Assembly: GCA_021792815.1 (NCBI GenBank)
Contig: JAJYTX010000134.1
Coordinates: forward strand, 1-7,108
Length of the DNA stretch: 7,108 nucleotides
Source: Pseudomonadota bacterium
Lineage (GTDB): Bacteria; Pseudomonadota; Gammaproteobacteria; Steroidobacterales; Steroidobacteraceae
Direction: 5' to 3'
The notes beneath the pieces are model-generated. The model saw nothing but the letters and a program-made list of their open reading frames with translations. It was not told the origin of the DNA and did not search any database. Position numbers and translations under genes: made by a program. Positions 1 to 4,922 of the stretch are shown here, piece after piece. Each line of letters begins with the position of its first letter. Position 1 is the first letter of the stretch.

Positions 1-251
1 GCGGTCGCCGCATCACGCAGGCTCTCCAGTTGTCCGATTGCCCGGCGCAGATGCTGGAGCGCGAAGCCCATCGTGTCGGCCTCCGCGCAAAACTCGTCGT
101 TCCCGTCGAGCCAATGGCCGACGGTGGCAAACAAGGCTTGCGCCGTGTCGAGGTCATCGAGCGTGCGCGCCCACGAGCCTGGGGCCGGCGCGGGGGCGGC
201 ATCCGTTGAGGGCGGGGTACGGGACTTGCGCGGGGTAGTGATTGCGGTCAT
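1..251 (-). CDS. Small hypothetical protein, C-terminus cut off by the window edge
   Basis: Not recognised. It reads leftward from an ATG at 251-249, with GGAG eight bases upstream as a convincing ribosome binding site, and stays open to the window edge (83 complete codons). Third codon positions are strongly G/C, as in the confident genes here. The first ~25 residues (MTAITTPRKSRTPP, then an Ala/Pro run) look disordered and basic. From about residue 27 the protein becomes an acidic, probably helical segment (SWARTLDDLDTAQALF, GHWLDGNDEFCAEAD, QHLRRAIGQLESL). There is no signal peptide or membrane segment. It starts 26 bp after the stop of the basic gene at 278, so the two probably form one transcript. 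The position beyond a tRNA 3' end is typical of genomic-island cargo, but that is inference. No function is proposed. Confidence 0.6.
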   Translation of the reverse strand, partial: MTAITTPRKSRTPPSTDAAPAPAPGSWARTLDDLDTAQALFATVGHWLDGNDEFCAEADTMGFALQHLRRAIGQLESLRDAAT

Positions 252-277
252 GTGGAGAACTCCAACGGGTGAGAGGG

Positions 278-505
278 TCAGGCGCGGGCCTGCGGCCAGA
301 GGGAGACGGCGATCGAGCCGCGCAGCCAAGCGCCCGACGTGCGCCAGCGGCGGGTGGGGGCGGTGAGGGTCCACTCCCGCAGAAGCGCGTAGCGGCGCAG
401 GCTGATGCGATGGCGGCGTGGAGCGCGGCCGGCGCGCTCGACGGTCACGACGGCGCAGCCCGTCTTGCGATAGGCGCGGATGGAAGCGAGGGGGACAGCG
501 CGCAC
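278..505 (-). CDS. Very basic small hypothetical protein (start uncertain)
   Basis: Not recognised. The frame ends with TGA at 280-278 and has strongly G/C third positions from about 505 leftward, supporting real coding. The frame is open all the way through the neighbouring tRNA, so an upstream stop cannot set the start. The GTG at 505-503 gives 75 residues. An alternative GTG at 595-593 gives 105 residues and would add a CPAC segment. Neither has a clear ribosome binding site. The 75-residue form has 16 Arg, 1 Lys and only 2 Glu, no Asp, with patches such as RAPRRHRISLRRY and TRRWR and four Trp. Nucleic-acid binding is possible but unproven. It precedes the partial acidic-helix gene by 26 bp, so the basic and acidic proteins are likely co-transcribed. 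A toxin-antitoxin or regulator role would be speculation. Confidence 0.45.
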   Translation of the reverse strand: MRAVPLASIRAYRKTGCAVVTVERAGRAPRRHRISLRRYALLREWTLTAPTRRWRTSGAWLRGSIAVSLWPQARA

Positions 506-560
506 GGCCGCAGGCTGCGTGCCTGCCAACGGCGCGTTGGCAGCCCCGAGGCAAGCGGGG
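502..560 (-). promoter_or_regulatory. Three abutting hairpins in the leader of the small-gene pair
   Basis: Three inverted repeats sit end to end without gaps. They are 502-522 (5-bp arms GCACG/CGTGC), 523-543 (perfect 8-bp arms CTGCCAAC/GTTGGCAG, 5-nt loop) and 544-560 (5-bp arms CCCCG/CGGGG, 7-nt loop). None is followed by a T run on either strand, so these are not ordinary intrinsic terminators. Read leftward, the GTG candidate start at 505 lies within the arm of the last hairpin, so a folded leader could affect translation. If the longer GTG start is used, the hairpins are inside the coding region. The 8-bp stem is the strongest; the two 5-bp stems could be chance in GC-rich DNA. Confidence 0.35.
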
Positions 561-569
561 CAAAGAGGG

Positions 570-606
570 GTCCGCCGGGTGCACTTGCTGTGCACTTGCG
601 ACGGAC
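570..606. repeat. Tandem 11-bp repeat (GTGCACTTGCK) inside an inverted repeat
   Basis: Two head-to-tail copies, GTGCACTTGCT (579-589) and GTGCACTTGCG (590-600), match at 10 of 11 positions. Each contains the palindrome GTGCAC. They are bracketed by GTCCGCCG (570-577) and CGACGGAC (599-606), an inverted repeat matching at 7 of 8 positions. The 11-bp period puts both GTGCAC copies on about the same DNA face, as expected for a cooperative protein-binding site. The site lies between the tRNA and the leftward small genes, where their operator, or arm-type sites of an integrated element, would be expected. The binding protein is unknown. Confidence 0.4.
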
Positions 607-645
607 TTTGGCTCTGAGTAGGTGCGGCGAAAAGCCTAGAATTTA

Positions 646-721
<76 letters not shown>

Positions 722-735
722 ACGCGAGGCTGGCG

Positions 736-764
736 ATTCTAGCTGTGATATTCTGCAAAGCCAA
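736..764 (-). promoter_or_regulatory. sigma70-type promoter of tRNA-Ala
   Basis: Read leftward: -35 TTGGCT (764-759, 4 of 6 to consensus), a spacer of exactly 17 bp, then -10 TAGAAT (741-736, 5 of 6). Transcription would start near 729, giving a leader of only about 8 nt before the tRNA 5' end at 721. The DNA just after the -10 is rich in G and C, like the discriminators of stringently controlled stable-RNA promoters. The growth-rate-control reading is inferred from family behaviour. Confidence 0.65.
746..754 (+). promoter_or_regulatory. Possible extended -10 for the peroxiredoxin gene
   Basis: TGA-TATTCT is an extended -10 (TGn followed by a hexamer matching TATAAT at 4 of 6). It would start transcription near 761, about 25 nt before the peroxiredoxin ATG. 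There is no good -35 element 17 bp upstream, which extended -10 promoters can lack. It lies inside the spacer of the oppositely oriented tRNA promoter, so the two could compete for polymerase. Weak evidence. Confidence 0.3.
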
Positions 765-785
765 GGCCAGTTCCGGGGAAGGCCC

Positions 786-1235
786 ATGCTCGCCATCGGC
801 ACGCGCGCACCGGAGTTCACCTTGCCGGATGCGAACGGGCAACCCGTCTCCTTCAGCGGGCTGCTGAGCCGTGGGCCGCTCATCCTCTACTTCTATCCCG
901 CCGATTTCACCCCCGGCTGCACCCGCGAGGCCCGCCAGTTCCGCGACCTGCATCAGTCCATCCATGCCGCGGGGCTCGGGCTCGCTGGCATCAGCCCGCA
1001 GAGCCCCGAGAGTCATCGCGCGTTCCAGGACAAATATCATCTGCCCTTCACCCTGCTGTCGGATGTCGACCGGTGCGTGATCCGGATGTACGAAGTGGAG
1101 GGGCCGCTGGGGCTCGGGGTGCGTCGGGCCACCTTCCTCATCGACCCCAATCGCACGATCCGGGACGTCGTGGTGGCGGATCTGCGTATCGGCCTGCATG
1201 CGGCCTTCGTGCGCCGGGCCGTGGCCCGCACCTGA
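786..1235 (+). CDS. Peroxiredoxin, Bcp/PrxQ-like (AhpC/TSA family)
   Basis: A thiol peroxidase that would reduce hydrogen peroxide or organic hydroperoxides in the cytoplasm; there is no signal peptide. The 149 residues are a near-complete thioredoxin-fold peroxiredoxin. GTRAPEFTLPDANGQPVSFS (5-24) is the N-terminal signature. YFYPADFTPGCTREA (35-49) has the active-site PxxxTxxC with peroxidatic Cys45 and Thr42. FTLLSDVD (88-95) and RRATFLIDP (113-121), with the expected active-site Arg, complete the core. In Bcp proteins with a resolving cysteine five residues after the first, the motif is CTxEAC. Here that position is Arg50, so resolution must use another thiol (Cys97 is the only other cysteine) or a one-Cys mechanism. 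The length is close to the usual ~150-155. The ATG at 786 has GGGGAAGG just upstream. The stop abuts the stop of the convergent next gene. Confidence 0.9.
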   Translation: MLAIGTRAPEFTLPDANGQPVSFSGLLSRGPLILYFYPADFTPGCTREARQFRDLHQSIHAAGLGLAGISPQSPESHRAFQDKYHLPFTLLSDVDRCVIRMYEVEGPLGLGVRRATFLIDPNRTIRDVVVADLRIGLHAAFVRRAVART

Positions 1236-1784
1236 TCAGATCGTCATGCGCAGCACTTTGGCCGGCCCATAGCGCGGGACGGTCACGAAGAACATGTCAC
1301 GGGCGCTCGGCAGCTGAACGGTGCGGCCGGCCAGAGCCTGGATGAGCTGCACGATCGCCGCACGAGTGCACACGACGAGCACCGTATTGCCGCCATGGCG
1401 GCTCATGATCTCGGAAGCCATGCTGGCGCCATCACGGCTGGCCAGGACGATCGGCGTGAGCCCAAGCAGCTGAGCCAGCGGCGATGCGGTCTGCGCTGCC
1501 CGGCGCGTGCGGCTGACGAAGATCGCCTGGAGCCCCTCGCGGCCGGAGGCATTGGCGAAGCGCTGCGCCAGCCGCTCGGCCTGCTGTCCGCCCTCGGCCG
1601 ACAGCGGCGGGTTGTCGATCGAGCCAAGCGCCCCGTTCGCCTGCGGCACGATGACCACGACCGTATTGGCGGCCCTTGCCCAAAGCGCAAGCCCCACACC
1701 GAGCACGACCAAGCCGGTCATCAGGGTCAGCCACAACGGCATGAGAAACGGACGACGGCGGCGGGTAATGGCGGGCGGTTCCAT
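1236..1784 (-). CDS. Membrane-anchored histidine-phosphatase-fold protein, catalytic residues lost
   Basis: This 182-residue protein resembles the histidine phosphatase (phosphoglycerate mutase-like) superfamily. A basic N-terminus (RRRRPF, 8-13) and a hydrophobic segment (~15-37) form a signal anchor, so the domain is probably periplasmic. Family landmarks remain: a first strand TVVVIV, then IDNPPLSAEGGQQAERLA (56-73; compare DPPLTxxGxxxAxxLA), SRTRRAAQTASPLA (91-104; compare SPLxRTxQTA) and a strand TVLVV (134-138). The RHG catalytic signature is replaced by PQAN (47-50), putting Gln48 where the phosphohistidine should be. The second histidine (VVGHS) is replaced by Thr140 (VVCTR). An RHG string at 129-131 sits in the wrong place to be catalytic. 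It is probably an inactive pseudoenzyme. The ATG at 1784 is preferred; a TTG at 1793 would add three residues. Neither start has a strong ribosome binding site. Confidence 0.75.
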   Translation of the reverse strand: MEPPAITRRRRPFLMPLWLTLMTGLVVLGVGLALWARAANTVVVIVPQANGALGSIDNPPLSAEGGQQAERLAQRFANASGREGLQAIFVSRTRRAAQTASPLAQLLGLTPIVLASRDGASMASEIMSRHGGNTVLVVCTRAAIVQLIQALAGRTVQLPSARDMFFVTVPRYGPAKVLRMTI

Positions 1785-1834
1785 GGTCTTCAACCGACGG
1801 GGGAAGGGATGGCGGCCTCAAGGTGAAGTATCGG

Positions 1835-1865
1835 ATTCGAATATGGTATTCACGTGACCATATTC
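1835..1865. promoter_or_regulatory. Cluster of nested palindromes, candidate operator
   Basis: The spacer between the divergent pseudo-phosphatase and GGDEF genes holds an AT-rich patch with several overlapping symmetries. ATTCGAAT (1835-1842) is a perfect palindrome. GAATA-TGG-TATTC (1839-1851) is a 5-bp inverted repeat. GAATATGGT (1839-1847) and ACCATATTC (1857-1865) form a perfect 9-bp inverted repeat with a 9-bp centre. TCACGTGA (1850-1857) is a perfect palindrome. Arms spaced this way suit a dimeric helix-turn-helix regulator. It lies about 50 bp from the leftward start and 155 bp from the rightward start, so it could control either gene. Neither gene has a confident -35/-10 pair here, and the rest of 1785-2021 shows no gene. 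Confidence 0.5.
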
Positions 1866-2021
1866 TGTGGAATGCGCAGTTGATCACACTGGCGGCGCCC
1901 TGTCACCCGTACAGTACCCGGCACGCCTGCACTGGATGCCGCACCGCGCCGGAGACACGGACAGCCCTCCTCGGGACCGATCGCATCCACACCGGCTCAC
2001 ACGGCGAGGGGAATCGGTTCA

Positions 2022-3089
2022 ATGCGCAATGGTGGACAGACCACCGTCATCAAGCGGCTGCTGGAGCGCCGGATCCACGAGACGGTGACCGATCAGGACA
2101 CCACGGCGACCGTCGCGGTAATGCTCCGCGTGTTGCCGCCGCCGCGCGCCCTGCTCGCCGTCTCCACCGACATGCGCGGCACCTTCGGGCAGGGCATCTG
2201 CGAGAACATGCTCGAGATCGCCACAGTCGCCGAGGACCAGGAGGCGCTCGAGGAGCTCGAGCGGGACTTTCACGCCATCGTGATGACCGACAGCCTGGAG
2301 CTCATCCGCAGGATCCGCGCCCGCAAGCTCCCTCGCCCGCCGCACATCGTTTACATCACCGCGCTCGATGAGCCGGCGGACAGAGAAGCCGGACTGATGG
2401 CGGGCGCCGACGATTGCCTCGGACACCGGGCCGGGGAGCGGGAGCTGCATGCGCGCATCGGCACCGCACGCCGCATCGCCGAGCTCGAGGAGGTGCTGCG
2501 AATCGCTCTCGTCGAGAACCGCAAGCTGTCCACTACGGACGATCTGACCCGGGTGGCCAGCCGGCGTTTCTTCAGCAAGCACTTCCCGCGGGAGGTCGAG
2601 CGGGCGGCGCGTTACGGCAGGCCGCTGTCGCTGATCCTGTGCGACATCGACTACTTCAAGAACGTCAACGACACATTGGGCCACATTGGCGGGGATGAGG
2701 TTCTCAAGCAGTTCGCCGGCCGGATGCAGGAATCGCTGCGCCGGGGCGTGGACTGGGTCGCTCGCATCGGTGGGGAGGAATTCGCCATCGTGCTGCCGGA
2801 AACCCCCTACGAGCAGGCGCTCGGGGTGGCGCGCAGGCTGCGCGCGCGCATCGCCGACAGGGAGTTCGAGGCTCAAGGATGCAACCTCAACGTGACCGCG
2901 AGCCTCGGTCTTTGCAGCGTACAGCGCGTGCTGATCTCGGAGCGCAAGACCACGGATCGCATGCTGCGGATCGCCGACGCCGCGCTTTACCGCAGCAAGA
3001 ACGCGGGACGCAACCGGGTCACCGCAACGCTGCTGCCGGAGCGCCCATCGAAGACATCGCCTGAGCCGCTATCGCAGGCGAGCCCCTAG
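2022..3089 (+). CDS. Diguanylate cyclase (GGDEF) with degenerate receiver domain
   Basis: It should make cyclic di-GMP from two GTP in the cytoplasm. The 355 residues comprise an N-terminal stretch (1-40), a receiver-like domain (~42-150), a short helical linker (AELEEVLRIALVENRKL, 153-169) and a full GGDEF domain (~170-335). The GGDEF domain looks catalytically complete: DDLTRVASRRF (173-183), DIDYFKNVND (208-217), GHIGGDE, active site GGEEF (250-254) and the inhibitory RxxD site at Arg241-Asp244, five residues upstream. The receiver keeps its strand/helix pattern and Thr112 (YITA). It lacks the usual acidic pair after the first strand, the loop after the phosphoacceptor is shortened (AIVMTDSLELIRRIR) and the conserved Lys-Pro is missing (GADDCLGHRAG). 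Phosphorylation is therefore doubtful. The ATG at 2022 has GAGGGGA about nine bases upstream. Confidence 0.92.
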   Translation: MRNGGQTTVIKRLLERRIHETVTDQDTTATVAVMLRVLPPPRALLAVSTDMRGTFGQGICENMLEIATVAEDQEALEELERDFHAIVMTDSLELIRRIRARKLPRPPHIVYITALDEPADREAGLMAGADDCLGHRAGERELHARIGTARRIAELEEVLRIALVENRKLSTTDDLTRVASRRFFSKHFPREVERAARYGRPLSLILCDIDYFKNVNDTLGHIGGDEVLKQFAGRMQESLRRGVDWVARIGGEEFAIVLPETPYEQALGVARRLRARIADREFEAQGCNLNVTASLGLCSVQRVLISERKTTDRMLRIADAALYRSKNAGRNRVTATLLPERPSKTSPEPLSQASP

Positions 3090-3150
3090 CCGAGCGCGAA
3101 CCCCGCGCCATCCCGCCGGTCTCGATTGCGCCACGGCCGGCTCGAAGCGC

Positions 3151-3186
3151 GCACCGCCCTGCCGAAACGTCCCCAGCCTGCGGTGC
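3151..3186 (+). other. Inverted repeat between GGDEF gene and ctaG
   Basis: GCACCGC (3151-3157) and GCGGTGC (3180-3186) are perfect 7-bp arms separated by 22 nt. The repeat lies 62 bp after the GGDEF stop and 70 bp before ctaG. No T run follows, so it is a poor intrinsic terminator. It could be a weak transcript end, a protein site or chance. A possible extended -10 (TGG-TACCCT, 3202-3210) follows it, without a clear -35. Nothing else is evident in 3090-3256. Confidence 0.25.
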
Positions 3187-3256
3187 AAATCCCAGCGGGT
3201 CTGGTACCCTAGCAGAAGGCCGCCTGCCGCCTGCAGAGTCGAGCACCGGGGGTCCG

Positions 3257-4159
3257 TTGAGGTATCTGTGGTATCTGCTTCCCTGGCAGTTCTCGCCGGC
3301 GGTGCTCACCGTCTGCGTGCTGACGGTCGCGCTGTACCTCCGAGGTCTCCTCATGCTGAAGCGCAACGGGGCTCCGGTCGGCTTCTGGCGGCCCTTCGTC
3401 TTCTTTCTGGGCCTGGCGGTCAGCTATGCCGTGCTGCAGACCTATTTCGATTTCCTGGCCCAGCACTCGTTCTGGGTCCATTGCCTGCAGCAGCTGATCC
3501 TGCATCACCTCGGTCCGGCGCTGATCGTGCTCTCGGGGCCCGTGCTGGTGCTGCGCGAGGGTCTGCCGCGTGCGGGACGGACGGGCGCGCCGCGTGTACT
3601 GCGGGAGATGCGCCTCGACTGGCTGCGCAAGCCCCTGCGGCTCGCCTGGCGGACTCTGCAGCATCCGCTCATCGCCCCGCTCCTGTTCGTCGGACTCATA
3701 TTCTTCTGGCTGATCCCGAGGGTCCACTTCGCGACCATGATCGATACTCGCCGGTACCTGCTGATGAACTGGAGCATGTTCGCCGATGGCCTCCTCTTCT
3801 GGTGGGTGATACTCGCCCCGAAGGAAGAGCAAGGCTCTGCGGCGGTGGGCTACAAGGTGCGACTCCTCATCCTGCCGTTCATCTCCATGACCCAGATCGT
3901 GATCGGCGCTTACATCTCACTCGTCCCCTGGCAGCTCTACCCCATTTACGCCCTCTGTGGCCGGGCGCTGGCGATCAGCCCGATGCTCGATCAGCAGATC
4001 GGAGGACTGCTCACCTGGATTCCGGGGGCCATGATGTCGCTGGTCGGGGTCATCGTCGTGCTGCGCCACATGATGCGCGAAGAGGAGGCGCAGCTGCGGA
4101 TGTCGCCGCTGCGCGCAGAGACGCCCGGGAGCTCGCGACCATCGGCTGAGGTGGCATGA
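3257..4159 (+). CDS. ctaG: Cytochrome c oxidase assembly protein, CtaG (Caa3 type)
   Basis: A polytopic inner-membrane protein of the Caa3_CtaG family, linked to copper insertion into aa3/caa3 cytochrome c oxidase; it is not the Cox11-type CtaG. The 300 residues hold about seven hydrophobic segments (near 10-30, 44-64, 84-99, 137-154, 170-188, 203-223, 248-270). Family-like motifs include LLPWQFSPAVL at the N-terminus, HSFWVHCLQQLILHHLGP (70-87) with several possibly metal-binding histidines, NWSMFADGLLFWW (171-183) and DQQIGGLLTWIPG (245-257). The start is a TTG at 3257 with only GGGGG nearby. It is supported because the conserved LPWQFSP segment follows directly and would be lost from the later in-frame starts. 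Its last bases overlap the next gene as ATGA, so translation of the SCO partner is probably coupled. No oxidase subunit gene lies in the window. Confidence 0.88.
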   Translation: MRYLWYLLPWQFSPAVLTVCVLTVALYLRGLLMLKRNGAPVGFWRPFVFFLGLAVSYAVLQTYFDFLAQHSFWVHCLQQLILHHLGPALIVLSGPVLVLREGLPRAGRTGAPRVLREMRLDWLRKPLRLAWRTLQHPLIAPLLFVGLIFFWLIPRVHFATMIDTRRYLLMNWSMFADGLLFWWVILAPKEEQGSAAVGYKVRLLILPFISMTQIVIGAYISLVPWQLYPIYALCGRALAISPMLDQQIGGLLTWIPGAMMSLVGVIVVLRHMMREEEAQLRMSPLRAETPGSSRPSAEVA

Positions 4160-4776
4160 GCGTACCGAGCCGACGCCGGACCCTCGCCTGCGCCCCGGTC
4201 ATGCTCGGCGCGCTGCTGCTCGCCGGCTGTGCCACCCGGTTGCAGCCCGACGTGACCGATGTCAGGGGGCTCGTGGCACCGCTCGAATTCAACCTGACCG
4301 ACCAGAACGGCCGGGCGGTCACGGCAGCCGACTACCGCGGCGACATCGTGATGCTCTACTTCGGCTACACGCACTGCACGCAGGAGTGCCCTGCGACCCT
4401 GGCCATGCTGGCCGACGCGCTGGACAGGCTGGGGCCGCTGGCATCGCGCGTGCGGGTGCTGTTCGTGACGGTCGACCCGCGACGCGACACGATCCCGGTG
4501 CTGAAGCGCTATGTGGGCGATTTCGGACCGCACTTCGTCGGCCTGCGCGGCACGGACGCGCAGCTGACGGCGATGATCAAACGCTATCGGGTCTCCTATC
4601 ACGATGAGAAGCCGGACAAGAACGGCAACTACGAGGTCATCCACAGCAGCGTGGTGTTCATCTTCGACGGCCGCGGCCGGGCGCGACTGCTCGCCCAGAC
4701 CGGATTCTCCTCCGCTGCCATCACCACGGATGTGCGGCGCCTGCTCGAGGGCGGCCGCCTGCTCGAGGGCACCTGA
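4156..4776 (+). CDS. SCO1/SenC/PrrC family copper chaperone lipoprotein
   Basis: A thioredoxin-fold protein of the SCO1/SenC family. Such proteins deliver copper to, or reduce, the CuA site of cytochrome oxidase on the outer face of the membrane. The 206 residues start with a basic n-region (PSRRR), a hydrophobic stretch and the lipobox LLLAGC, making Cys25 the likely lipidated residue. The mature domain has the copper-binding CxxxC (YTHCTQECP; Cys74, Cys78) and the distal ligand His163 (VIHSSVVFIFD), plus TVDPRRDT (105-112), all typical of active SCO proteins. The ATG at 4156 overlaps the ctaG stop, and both genes fit copper delivery to the same oxidase. The C-terminus contains a short duplication (RLLEGGRLLEGT) encoded by two 15-bp copies. 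Symbol left blank because scoI, senC and prrC are used interchangeably. Confidence 0.92.
   Translation: MSVPSRRRTLACAPVMLGALLLAGCATRLQPDVTDVRGLVAPLEFNLTDQNGRAVTAADYRGDIVMLYFGYTHCTQECPATLAMLADALDRLGPLASRVRVLFVTVDPRRDTIPVLKRYVGDFGPHFVGLRGTDAQLTAMIKRYRVSYHDEKPDKNGNYEVIHSSVVFIFDGRGRARLLAQTGFSSAAITTDVRRLLEGGRLLEGT
4738..4770 (+). repeat. 15-bp direct repeat at the 3' end of the SCO gene
   Basis: CGCCTGCTCGAGGGC occurs at 4738-4752 and again at 4756-4770, an in-frame 18-bp period. It duplicates RLLEG at the extreme C-terminus of the SCO protein. It looks like a small slippage duplication and probably has no functional effect on the domain. Confidence 0.7.
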
Positions 4777-4797
4777 GCACAGCCGACGCATCGACGT

Positions 4798-4879
4798 GTT
4801 GCAACGCACCTGCGCTTCGGATGGGGTGTCGCAATTATTCAATGGGACCGGCGCCCCCATGCTCGAAACCCTGGCGCCG
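4798..4879. other. Intergenic palindrome and hairpin before the permease gene
   Basis: The 146-bp gap between the SCO and permease genes (4777-4922) contains GTTGCAAC (4798-4805), a perfect 8-bp palindrome. It also has CGGCGCC/GGCGCCG (4849-4855 and 4873-4879), a perfect 7-bp inverted repeat with a 17-nt loop and no following T run. An AT-rich patch CAATTATTCAAT (4832-4843) lies between them and could contain a -10, but I see no matching -35. This gap may hold the promoter of the transport operon; evidence is weak. Confidence 0.25.
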
Positions 4880-4922
4880 CCATCCGCATGATTGTCGGGC
4901 AACTGTCCCCCGAGAGGCCACC

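Noticed and set aside
502..560. Hairpins as an intrinsic terminator of the tRNA or small genes
   Set aside because: No T run follows any stem on either strand, and they lie upstream of, or inside, the basic gene rather than at its end.
1391..1399. RHG tripeptide in the histidine-phosphatase-like protein (residues 129-131) as the catalytic signature
   Set aside because: The true signature belongs at the end of the first strand (residues 47-49). This RHG sits in the loop before the TVLVV strand, where it would not be catalytic.
1823..2371. 182-residue plus-strand frame across the divergent spacer into the GGDEF gene
   Set aside because: Its second half is out of frame with the receiver domain, and its first half covers the palindrome cluster with no binding site or family similarity.
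2019..2876. 285-residue frame antisense to the GGDEF gene
   Set aside because: It mirrors the codon pattern of the opposite strand, matches no family, and the plus-strand protein has all the expected cyclase motifs.
3991..4902. 303-residue frame antisense to the ends of ctaG and the SCO gene
   Set aside because: Long antisense frames are common in GC-rich DNA. The sense strand encodes clear CtaG and SCO motifs, and this frame resembles no known protein.
4821..4922. Upstream ATG extension of the permease
   Set aside because: The added residues (Cys/Pro/His/Arg-rich) do not fit a permease N-terminus. TTG at 4923 has a better ribosome binding site and leaves a normal cytoplasmic tail.
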